NCBI RefSeq assembly: GCF_000315625.1
Contig: NW_005434601.1
Location: forward strand, 280,709 to 327,109
Direction: 5' to 3'
Origin: Guillardia theta CCMP2712
Taxonomy: Eukaryota > Cryptophyceae > Pyrenomonadales > Geminigeraceae
Length of the DNA: 46,401 nucleotides
Position numbers and translations under genes: made by a program. Below the pieces are notes generated by a model, which had not been told where the DNA came from, ran no database searches, and saw only the letters and a program-made list of their open reading frames with translations. Numbering within the stretch: position 1 is the stretch's first letter; each line of letters opens with the position of its first letter. This document shows, in pieces, positions 25,576-35,873 of the stretch.

Positions 25576-27755
25576 CTACATGTCAAGCAGCAGCAGATAC
25601 TTCCTCAGCTCCCCCAGTGCGATCGCGATGATCAGGTTGGCGATGGCAGTCTGCCAATGCTGGTCAACCCATCGATTGCCACATGCCTCCCCGGCCTTCC
25701 CCCCTGTCCCCTCCTCCTTCCCACTCCATCTCTCTTCCTATTCTTCCTGGTCCACTTCTCACCTGTATGAACTTGGGGACAAACGATCCAAGTTCGGCAA
25801 CGAGCTCGAAGCTAACCTTAGACCTGTCTCGCTCTGTGAGCTCCTCCTCCTCCTCCTCCAGCTCCCGCCCACTTGAAGTTGTCCAAAGGTTCGAACACGT
25901 AGGCACCTTCGAGCCGCTTGATCATGCTCGACTCAACCATCTGCTCGCATCTCAACCATCGCACAAAGATCGCACGGCAACCAACATGGAAGGTAATCCT
26001 CTTGCATTCTTCTAACGTGAACCCCATGACAAAGTCGAAGATGTAGCCGAAAGCTCCTGCAGCAGCTGTCAACCTATCCAGCCTCTGACTCCTCGGTCTT
26101 CATCCCCCTCATCATCGCCCCCGCCCTTCTCCCACATCCACCCCTTCCCTCGCTGCCTCTGCTCTTCCTCGTGCTGTTCCTCGTCCTCGAGTCTAGACTC
26201 ACCAGCTTTGTAAACGGCCTCGATGTAGTCAGAGTCCTTAAGGCGGATGTTGACGCTCTTGATCCCATCTCCTGCCCAGTCTTTGTAGTGCTCCAGCTCG
26301 CTCGCCACCAAATAGATCTGCTGCGAATCTGCCGACTCGTCAGGACGCGGCTGGTGCGGGGGAAGCAGCAGCATCACCTGCCGCCATCTCCATCTCCTGG
26401 CAAAGGACGTTTTTGTCCCTTTTTGCCTCCACCTTCAGCGAGTGGGCGGCCGCCTGCCGTTGCGCCTCCTCAGCTGCCCACTGGTCAGTCACACCCTACA
26501 GTGATCAGCAGCAAGTCCACCTGCCCCTACAGCTGCCGCTGGCTCAACAGCTGAGGCCGCAGACACCTCTGGGACTACCAGACCATGAGGAACGAGAGGA
26601 GCATGGGTGTCAGCTTCACCAGACTTCTTGTCGTCCAGCCCTGCAAACCCTCGTCAGCTTCCCAGCAACGCTGACCCTCCTCCTCACCTGAGGAGACGAA
26701 GTTCATCGCTCCCTCGATCCCGTCTGACACTCCCTGCGATGCACGCTCAGAATCCAGCACAAGCGGGCGGAGGGAACCTTCTTCGCCCCCTCGAACCCCT
26801 CGGCCATGCCCTTGGCTGCCCCTTCGATGCTGTTGGAGACTTCCTGCACTCCCTCGGAGAGAACCTGGATGGGGAAATCAGGAGGAAACTAGGAGGAAGG
26901 GGCCATTCCGAGCATGAGCGATGAAAGGGAAAAGATGAAGATTAGGAAGAAAGTGAAGGAAGGAGGGAAGCGGAAGGAAGCAGAGGATGATGATGCTGAG
27001 GAGCAGGAGCAGGAGCAGGAGGTAAACAGGGACTGCGCTACCTGATAGATCGCTCCAAGTCGTCGTGATCCAAGAATCTTCAAGTGCTGCTGCGATTCCT
27101 CAGCATTGAAATCCTTGAGGATGTCAGCCGTCGCCTTCAACCGCCTGCTTCCCAGCAGGGTCTCCTTGTTCTCTCCGTTCCAGATGCTTCCATGAAGGGC
27201 ACTCAGTTGCTGGAAGTCAATGATGGTGTCTTCATCCCGGTCAAACTCCAGCAGGTGTACCATCCCCTCGGACACCTCGTCCTCTGAGTACAGCAGCACG
27301 TCCTCTGCCGCCTGACGCTCCTCGTTGTTCGGGATCGGCTGCAAGCCAGCAAGCTGTATCGACCCGATCCTCCCCCCCACCTTGTGCATGACTTTGTGCT
27401 GCTCCCCCAGCTCCCCCACCTCCACCACCTCCACCTGATGCTCCTCGTGACGCACGACAGCCGACGTCTCCCTGTGCGACAGCTCCAGATGGTGGTTGGC
27501 CTGCTCGCCCCGGCTGAGCCGTCTGGACCTCAGACTCTGAATGTACTGATGTGACCCCACACGGGGCTGCCCGTGCCGGACGCCATGAGAGCACATGGTC
27601 ACTGTTGAGTGACCTGCTGCGCTCGACCGAACATGCTTGCCGCGCAAAAGAATATTCACATCACTTCGACCGGGGTGGGAGAGAGGGTTCTGAACGAGGA
27701 AGCCAGTGGCGGCTGATACAAAGCATGAAAGAATAACGGAGAGATGAAGTTGCAT
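25576..27755 (-). CDS. Unknown protein with signal and plastid-transit-like N-terminus
   Basis: ATG at 27755. Phase-consistent exons are 27755-27042, 26864-26778, 26733-26688, 26640-26531, 26480-26378, 26328-26203 and 26056-(about 25950); then come an exon ending at 25763 and a last exon 25659-25576. The join around 25880-25950 is unresolved. Short introns are 44-50 nt. The N-terminus MQLHLSVILSCFVSAATGF is a signal peptide with Phe after the likely cleavage site and a basic, Ser-rich stretch behind it, as in plastid-targeting leaders of secondary red algae. Also seen: an EFDRDEDTIIDF segment resembling a degenerate EF-hand loop, two related LGSRRLxA motifs, amphipathic GVQEVSNSIEGAAKGMAEG-type helices, a Gln/Ala coiled coil, and a hydrophobic C-terminus (AIANLIIAIALGELRKYLLLL). 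Family not recognised; a membrane-attached plastid protein is inferred. Confidence 0.65.
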
Positions 27756-28960
27756 GGAGATTTGAGATGAAGGTTCGCTAGGAGCGGGAGATCTCCTCCA
27801 CTTCGAGTACAGCTCAGCTGCTTCCTGTCTGCTACGATAATTCCAGATTCTCGTTACAGCCAGCCAGACTCCAGGCCTAACAAGGCAACCACATCAGAAT
27901 CTGGCGTCAGATCTATCAATTGTAGCATACAAGTCGACATAACCCGTGTTTCTCAAGGAACAAACAACCCTTCCCCCCTGATTTTGCCCAGTCTGCCCTA
28001 GTCCTTAATCGAAGCTGCTCGTGATGGGATCTAATCTTGTCACCTCCTCTCGCTTCCCTGCTTTTTTCGTCGTTATACTTCCTATCTGGATTTTGGCCAT
28101 TGCTTTTTTTATTGCTGTGTTCCGTTTTTCGCATCTCCTCGTGCCACCTCCGATCTCTCTCAATGTCTCTCATCCCCTCTCTTGACTTTTCCTCCACGCT
28201 CCTCTTCCCCTTCCCTTAGCCCCCACCCTCTTCTTTCACTGCCCTCCCTCCCCCTTTCAGCTATTTCTGCTTCCTTATCTTCACATTTGCCTCTACTCGC
28301 TCGCTTGCTCTGCCTGCGCTTCACTATTCCTTCCTCTCCTCTCCTCTCCTCTCCTCCGGCCCTCGCAACTCTTCTCCTTTCTTCCCATCTGCACTCAGCT
28401 CATCTTCTCACCCCCTCTCTATCTTCTCCTGAACATCCTTCCCCTCTCTTGATTTCTTCTCTTCGCCCTCCTTCCCTGTCGGGCTTCATCTACCATCGTC
28501 TAAACTGTAATGAAAATCTACACCTACCCCTACCCCCTACATGTATATCCCCACCCTAGGAATAAAGCATTCACAGACCACTACCCCTTCTTCCAGGCGA
28601 CTTGGTAATCCACTACCCCCTCTTCTCCTCCGTTATGAACCTGGTAATATACCACCCTAAACAAGATATTGAGTACCCACCCCACTAAAGATAATGTACT
28701 ATCACACCCACCCACAAAAAGAGCAACCCCGACCCCCTACGAGCTCGAAGGAAGACCCCTGCCCCCTATATGTGAGATAGACAATAACTCTAACAGTAAA
28801 TGGCTTAGAATTTCACTTGTTCTGTGAATTTTGTATGACAGTTATCAAATTTGATAATATATTTTGACATCTTGCTCTAAAAGTATCGCCAACTTCACAA
28901 ACAAATTTTCAGCCAACGTGTTAAAATATTTATTGATTCCCCCTTAGTACTACCCTACCT
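27756..28960. other. Gene-poor region; CT-rich then C-run-rich DNA
   Basis: 27960-28490 is CT-rich on the plus strand. A minus-strand frame at 28197-27916 is highly charged (for example RDIERDRRWHEEMRKTE), but its first ATG is internal and no splice partner is seen, so no gene is called. From about 28510 to 28960 the DNA becomes AT-richer with many scattered CTACCCC/CCACCC runs. Nothing else is recognisable. Confidence 0.5.
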
Positions 28961-29208
28961 NNNNNNNNNNNNNNNNNNNNNNNNNNNNNNNNNNNNNNNN
29001 NNNNNNNNNNNNNNNNNNNNNNNNNNNNNNNNNNNNNNNNNNNNNNNNNNNNNNNNNNNNNNNNNNNNNNNNNNNNNNNNNNNNNNNNNNNNNNNNNNNN
29101 NNNNNNNNNNNNNNNNNNNNNNNNNNNNNNNNNNNNNNNNNNNNNNNNNNNNNNNNNNNNNNNNNNNNNNNNNNNNNNNNNNNNNNNNNNNNNNNNNNNN
29201 NNNNNNNN
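28961..29208. other. Assembly gap (248 N)
   Basis: A run of 248 undetermined bases. It lies just upstream of the Sfi1-like gene and may hide its first exon or promoter. The real gap length is unknown. Confidence 1.
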
Positions 29209-29306
29209 CTGCACGACTGGTCAAATAATGAGTTGTGGCGCAAAATCAACTCCATAAAGTTTCGGTTCAGGTGTAATCAGCAGTCATCACGTAGGATTTT
29301 TCAGGG

Positions 29307-32300
29307 GTGGTTCAGGCTGTGGGTGATGTCAAGAGCACTGACGTTGATCTCAAGGAAGGCATCAGAGAGGTAAAAATGCATTGCAATGTGTTGTGCAATT
29401 CATTGATTTCGACTCAGGCAACGGAGGCTTATCCTTGTTGCAAGGATGTCACACTGGTTGGAATATTTGCAAAGAAAGAAGTTTCATCGAAGAATTTTAG
29501 GCCCTCCGACATCGAAAAGGAGTGAAGTTTTCTGTATCACTCTTGCAAGGACCCAGGAACAGGCAGAACTCAAAGGAGACTTGCAGCTGCTTCAGGACGA
29601 AATCAAGGCTGACGTGATCAATGCTGTGGCACCCCTGGTCCCTGCAGAACAAGCTTCCGTTAGAATCTCCATCAAGAAGATATGCCTTGATCACAGTGAC
29701 TCTTTCAGAGCCATCGCGGAGTATGATTGTTCCTGCGAACCCGACCTGGCAGAAGAAGTTACAGTGCAGAGTAAAAATAAGTGGAGCTCCCTTCGGCTAA
29801 AGGGGAAGTGGACTTCGCAGATCTTGTCTCACAACAAGATCAGGGAAAAGCATTTTTTTCAGTCAAGATGGATTCAAGCAATCAAAACTGATTTCTTCTC
29901 GCACTTGAAGGAAGAGGCTCGGAAACAGAAAGAATACAACACTCTCGAATCACTCAAGCAAAAAGCGGAATTACTGCAGACTCAGACCCAAGCGTATCAA
30001 GTTAGGGACCAAAAGAAGGAAGAAAAGTTGAAAATAACAGCAAAGAAATTTGTTTTGCTGATTCAAGAACAGGACACAAACATCGCTTTTAAAGAGTGGG
30101 AATCGCAAGTCAAATCGCAAAAACAAAAACAAACTCAAAAAAGTAACTGGATTGAAAGAAGCTCAAAGATGGCACTCGGAGCAGCCTTTGACGGATTTTG
30201 TGCGCAAGTTGCATGGGTGAAGGACAAGAAAGCAACCTGCGAGCGGGTGGTACGGCGGATGCTGCACTCTCAGCTGGCCGGGGCTTTCGACCGCCTGGTC
30301 GAGGCAACGGAGAAGCTGCGGAGGCAGAGGGCGATGATATCGAGCTGTCTGACGCGCTGGAGGGGATCAGAGGTCGCAGATAGCTTCGAGGGCTGGAGAG
30401 AGGAGGCGGGTCGGAGCCGGGCGGAGAGGGCGGAGGCAGCCCGGGAGGAGGAGCGGCAGAGGCGCGAGCGCGAGCTCGAGGGAGACCAGCAGCGGGCAGA
30501 GCAGGCGGCCAGGAGCGAGCGGGAGCGGCTTGAGGCGACATGCAGGCAGGCGGTACAGCGGATGCTGCGGTGGCAAGCGGCGGGAGCGTTCGACGCTTTC
30601 TACGGGAGGGTGAAGGAGGTGCACGAGCAGCGAGAGCGGAAGAGGGAGGCGGTCAGGCGGCTGATGCACAGGGAGCTATGGGGGGCGTTCGAGGGCTTTA
30701 GGGAGGCGGTGGAAGCAGCGAGGTCGAGGGAGGAGAGAGCGCTGGCGACGCTGGGGAGGTGGAGAGCTCCGGAGAAGACCCGAGCGTTCGAGGTGTGGGT
30801 AGAGCACTGGGAGGAGAGCAGGGAGGCAGCGATGCTGGCGGGGCACGAGAGAGCTCGGGAGGAGCTAGCGGCAGCACTGGCGCGCGAGCAGGAGAGACAG
30901 AGAGGTCTAAGCGAGCGGGTGGTACGGCGGATGCTGCACTCTCAGCTGGCGGGGGCTTTCGACCGCCTGGTCGAGGCAACGGAGAAGCTGCGGAGGCAGA
31001 GGGCGATGATATCGAGCTGTCTGACGCGCTGGAGGGGATCAGAGGTCGCAGATAGCTTCGAGGGCTGGAGAGAGGAGGCGGGTCGGAGCCGGGCGGAGAG
31101 GGCGGAGGCAGCCCGGGAGGAGGAGCGGCAGAGGCGCGAGCGCGAGCTCGAGGGAGACCAGCAGCGGGCAGAGCAGGCGGCCAGGAGCGAGCGGGAGCGG
31201 CTTGAGGCGACATGCAGGAGGGCGGTACAGCGGATGCTGCGGTGGCAAGCGGCGGGAGCGTTCGACGCTTTCTACGGGAGGGTGAAGGAGGTACAGGAGC
31301 AGCGAGAGCGGAAGAGGGAGGCGGTCAGGCGGCTGATGCACAGGGAGCTATGGGGGGCGTTCGAGGGCTTTAGGGATTTTGTTGATTTCCGTGTCTGGTC
31401 TCGATCTCAATGGCTTAACAAACTCCAATCCTATTTCAGTTTTTGCTTGTCGGATTGGTTTGACCGGTTTGTGTCCAATTGTTTATTTTCTCAGTCTAAT
31501 CGACTCAAGCACACCCTTGTTCGTCAGATTTCGAGGTCTTCTCAACTCCAAGCTGACGTTTGCAAGCATAAGGAAAGGGTCACTCAACTAATTGAATTCT
31601 TTTCTCGATATGCATATCTTTTTCTTGTCCGTTACGGCTTTGATGCATTTGCTATTTGTCATTTACGAAAACAACGAATGGGCAAGGCAGTTCTGAGATA
31701 CCTTCGAAAAGTTTTCAAGATGTTCGGGTCTGCTCTGCTCCAATCGAAGAGGGCGCGCGTAATGAAACTGAAGCAAAATGATCAGGATGTTTCAAGGATC
31801 AAACTGCTTGTTTTCCATGAATGGAAAGATTGTGTTCAAAATGGCAAAAGTGAGCAAGAATTGCACAGCAGACAAGAGCTTCTGGATGACCTGCAAGCAA
31901 AGCTTGTGGCCGTCGAGCTTGATAGAGCTTCGCAGCCTGCAGCGGTTGCCTTGAAGCTCAACTGTGATGGGAGAGAGGCGTTGAAGGATAGCAACAGCAC
32001 AAACTCTCTTAGCAACCAAGTACAAGATGACATCAGCACAGCTCTCGGAGTAGACCCGAGTGCTGTGAGCATCCTATGCTACGAACGAGGCAGCGTCATC
32101 GCAGAAGTCGCGCTCAAGAAGGACCCGGGAGTTAGCAGCCGCAAGCCAGGAGACATGGTAGACGATCTACTTGCACAGGCTGTAGACATGTCCAGCAAGC
32201 TGCGAGGGACAGCGACGGGTCGAATTTTGGTGACGGCTGAGACCCACGGGTCGGTATCAGAGCAGGTATGCGAATCAATCCGAAGAGCTTACGAGCAACG

Positions 32301-35300
32301 AGTGCAAGCAGGAGATCAGAGAGTGAATGAAATGATGGAAGCATATGCATCTGAACTAAAGGAATTACAAAGCACATTGGATAACTCTCTCGAAAGAAGG
32401 GAGGCCACCATGAAAACAATACATCGAAGATTAATGAAGCAATCCCTGTCTGAAGCCTTTGACGATTTCTGTGCGCAAGTTGCATGGGTGAAGGACAAGA
32501 AAGCAACCTGCGAGCGGGTGGTACGGCGGATGCTGCACTCTCAGCTGGCCGGGGCTTTCGACCGCCTGGTCGAGGCAACGGAGAAGCTGCGGAGGCAGAG
32601 GGCGATGATATCGAGCTGTCTGACGCGCTGGAGGGGATCAGAGGTCGCAGATAGCTTCGAGGGCTGGAGAGAGGAGGCGGGTCGGAGCCGGGCGGAGAGG
32701 GCGGAGGCAGCCCGGGAGGAGGAGCGGCAGAGGCGCGAGCGCGAGCTCGAGGGAGACCAGCAGCGGGCAGAGCAGGCGGCCAGGAGCGAGCGGGAGCGGC
32801 TTGAGGCGACATGCAGGCGGGCGGTACAGCGGATGCTGCGGTGGCAAGCGGCGGGAGCGTTCGACGCTTTCTACGGGAGGGTGAAGGAGGTGCAGGAGCA
32901 GCGAGAGCGGAAGAGGGAGGCGGTCAGGCGGCTGATGCACAGGGAGCTATGGGGGGCGTTCGAGGGCTTTAGGGAGGCGGTGGAAGCAGCGAGGTCGAGG
33001 GAGGAGAGAGCGCTGGCGACGCTGGGGAGGTGGAGAGCTCCGGAGAAGACCCGAGCGTTCGAGGTGTGGGTAGAGCACTGGGAGGAGAGCAGGGAGGCAG
33101 CGATGCTGGCGGGGCACGAGAGAGCTCGGGAGGAGCTAGCGGCAGCACTGGCGCGCGAGCAGGAGAGACAGAGAGGTCTAAGCGAGCGGGTGGTACGGCG
33201 GATGCTGCACTCTCAGCTGGCGGGGGCTTTCGACCGCCTGGTCGAGGCAACGGAGAAGCTGCGGAGGCAGAGGGCGATGATATCGAGCTGTCTGACGCGC
33301 TGGAGGGGATCAGAGGTCGCAGATAGCTTCGAGGGCTGGAGAGAGGAGGCGGGTCGGAGCCGGGCGGAGAGGGCGGAGGCAGCCCGGGAGGAGGAGCGGC
33401 AGAGGCGCGAGCGCGAGCTCGAGGGAGACCAGCAGCGGGCAGAGCAGGCGGCCAGGAGCGAGCGGGAGCGGCTTGAGGCGACATGCAGGCGGGCGGTACA
33501 GCGGATGCTGCGGTGGCAAGCGGCGGGGGCGTTCGACGCTTTCTACGGGAGGGTGAAGGAGGTGCAGGAGCAGCGAGAGCGGAAGAGGGAGGCGGTCAGG
33601 CGGCTGATGCACAGGGAGCTATGGGGGGCGTTCGAGGGCTTTAGGGAGGCGGTGGAGGCAGCGAGGTCGAGGGAGGAGAGAGCGCTGGCGACGCTGGGGA
33701 GGTGGAGAGCTCCGGAGAAGACCCGAGCGTTCGAGGTGTGGGTAGAGCACTGGGAGGAGAGCAGGGAGGCAGCGATGCTGGCGGGGCACGAGAGAGCTCG
33801 GGAGGAGCTAGCGGCAGCACTGGCGCGCGAGAAGGAGGAAGGGCGTCAGCGGGTGGGTCGGGCGTGCCGGATGGCGATCTACCGGATGCTACAGGACAAG
33901 GTCGCGATGCACTTCGAGGCGTTTGCCAGCGGGGTAGCAGCATCGAAGCTCGAGCGAGCAGAGGCAGAGGCAGAGCTAGGGGCGGCCTTCGAGGGCCTTC
34001 GGAGAGCGGGAGAGCAAGCGCGCAACAGGCGCAGCGCTGCTGCCGTACGAGGCGTGAGGATGTGCGAGGTAGCCGCGGTGGCATGTGCAAGCATGCTTAC
34101 AGACGTGGTGCTTGCTTGGAGAGAGGAGGCGGGTCGGAGCCGGGCGGAGAGGGCGGAGGCAGCCCGGGAGGAGGAGCGGCAGAGGCGCGAGCGCGAGCTC
34201 GAGGGAGACCAGCAGCGGGCAGAGCAGGCGGCCAGGAGCGAGCGGGAGCGGCTTGAGGCGACATGCAGGCGGGCGGTACAGCGGATGCTGCGGTGGCAAG
34301 CGGCGGGGGCGTTCGACGCTTTCTACGGGAGGGTGTAGGAGGTGCAGGAGCAGCGAGAGCGGAAGAGGGAGGCGGTCAGGCGGCTGATGCACAGGGAGCT
34401 ATGGGGGGCGTTCGAGGGCTTTAGGGAGGCGGTGGAGGCAGCGAGGTCGAGGGAGGAGAGAGCGCTGGCGACGCTGGGGAGGTGGAGAGCTCCGGAGAAG
34501 ACCCGAGCGTTCGAGGTGTGGGTAGAGCACTGGGAGGAGAGCAGGGAGGCAGCGATGCTGGCGGGGCACGAGAGAGCTCGGGAGGAGCTAGCGGCAGCAC
34601 TGGCGCGCGAGCAGGAGGAAGGGCGTCAGCGGGTGGGTCGGGCGTGCCGGATGGCGATCTACCGGATGCTACAGGACAAGGTCGCGATGCACTTCGAGGC
34701 GTTTGCCAGCGGGGTAGCAGCATCGAAGCTCGAGCGAGCAGAGGCAGAGGCAGAGCTAGGGGCGGCCTTCGAGGGCCTTCGGAGAGCGGGAGAGCAAGCG
34801 CGCAACAGGCGCAGCGCTGCTGCCGTACGAGGCGTGAGGATGTGCGAGGTAGCCGCGGTGGCATGTGCAAGCATGCTTACAGACGTGGTGCTTGCTTGGA
34901 GAGAGGAGGCGGGTCGGAGCCGGGCGGAGAGGGCGGAGGCAGCCCGGGAGGAGGAGCGGCAGAGGCGCGAGCGCGAGCTCGAGGGAGACCAGCAGCGGGC
35001 AGAGCAGGCGGCCAGGAGCGAGCGGGAGCGGCTTGAGGCGACATGCAGGAGGGCGGTACAGCGGATGCTGCGGTGGCAAGCGGCGGGGGCGTTCGACGCT
35101 TTCTACGGGAGGGTGCAGGAGGTGCAGGAGCAGCGAGAGCGGAAGAGGGAGGCGGTCAGGCGGCTGATGCACAGGGAGCTATGGGGGGCGTTCGAGGGCT
35201 TTAGGGAGGCGGTGGAGGCAGCGAGGTCGAGGGAGGAGAGAGCGCTGGCGACGCTGGGGAGGTGGAGAGCTCCGGAGAAGACCCGAGCGTTCGAAGTGTG

Positions 35301-35865
35301 GGTAGAGCACTGGGAGGAGAGTAGAGAAGTTTTGCATAGGATCGCAGGGATGAGAGGAGGTCAGGTTCACCTCAACTCAGATAGTAGTGTTTCAAGAGTA
35401 CCTTTTCTTCATGCCCCATTCCTTGCATGGAAGACTTGTATCATCGTCAGGAAGCGAACTTGCTTGCTCGAGGCCCGATACTCCAAGCTCGTCAAAGGCG
35501 CAACCGCCAAGATGGTTCTCTTCGGATGGTCACGCACGAGCAGCAAGCACCTGGTAACTCTTGTTTCTGTTGCTCGTTAGCAGCAAGCACCTGGTAACTC
35601 TTGTTTCTGTTGCTCGTTATGCTGACATGTCTCCTTAGATTGAGGCTGCGTCGAGCTTTCGGTCTAGTAGGCAGCTCAACACGGTGGCGATGACATGCGC
35701 GTTCGCCATGTGGAGGATCAACGTTGAGAGATGCGTGCGGGCTCAGATGCAGGTAAGCACGAGTACCTCCCCGATCGTCTTGCTCACTCGTTCCGTCAGT
35801 CGCGGATCTCCGTGCTCATTCAGACGATTGCGAACCTCTCCACGGGTCCAGACTTCGTGGCCTGA
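29307..35865 (+). CDS. Giant Sfi1-like AF..W repeat protein with an internal TAG
   Basis: An exon ending at 29369 and a 48-nt intron (29370-29417) seem to precede the main frame, open from about 29470 to a TAG at 34336. The same frame continues to 35553. Then come exons 35639-35752 (38 codons) and 35824-35865 (ending DFVA), all in phase. The protein is a chain of helical repeats with a hydrophobic start, AF-x2-F/W and a basic tail (MLRWQAAGAFDAFYGRV, LMHRELWGAFEGFREAV, RAFEVWVEHW, SEVADSFEGWREE), close to the Sfi1 centrin-binding consensus. A centrosome or basal-body scaffold is inferred. A 224-codon module recurs at 30241, 30913 (truncated), 32512 and 33184. Non-repeat parts include about 29600-29760 and 31930-32320, the latter a small alpha/beta-looking domain with ALGVDPSAVSILCYERGS. 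The 5' end may lie in the sequence gap. The join of the first exons to the main frame is unresolved. Confidence 0.7.
30200..31374 (+). repeat. Coding duplication, first copy (partner 32471-33645)
   Basis: About 1175 bp is nearly identical to 32471-33645 (constant offset 2271 bp, 757 codons). The left edge is the shared GTGCGCAAGTTGCATGGGTG. The right edge is abrupt: after GAGGGCTTTAGG the first copy enters AT-rich unique DNA while the second continues into the GC-rich module. It contains one full and one truncated 672-bp module. Confidence 0.9.
33560..35119 (+). repeat. 780-bp tandem coding duplication
   Basis: Two near-identical 780-bp copies (260 codons, approximate phase 33560-34339 and 34340-35119) repeat the block from the AF..F helices through the CRMAIYRMLQDKVAMHFEAF and MLTDVVLAWREEAG segments. 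One difference is the codon at 34336: TAG here, CAG at the matching position 35116. Confidence 0.9.
35541..35620. repeat. 40-bp tandem duplication covering a splice donor
   Basis: 35541-35580 and 35581-35620 are identical except for the last base. Each holds the exon end AGCACCTG and the donor GTAACT. Using the first donor (intron 35554-35638, 85 nt) keeps phase 0 with the next exon. The second donor would add 40 nt containing an in-frame TAG. Confidence 0.9.
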
Positions 35866-35873
35866 CCTGCGAG

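Noticed and set aside
27916-28197. Charged minus-strand frame (RDIERDRRWHEEMRKTE)
   Set aside because: No initial ATG at the frame start, no splice partner, and composition explained by the CT-rich opposite strand. Noted as gene-free with low certainty.
28930-29255. Minus-strand frames across the run of Ns
   Set aside because: They consist of undetermined bases.
30110-30541. Long antisense Pro/Ala/Ser-rich frames across the Sfi1-like modules
   Set aside because: They recur exactly with the GC-rich modules and are complementary to Arg/Glu-rich coding sequence.
34336-34338. TAG read as Gln by an alternative genetic code
   Set aside because: Other genes here end normally at TAG (25387-25389 and 25578-25576) in phase-consistent models, so TAG works as a stop.
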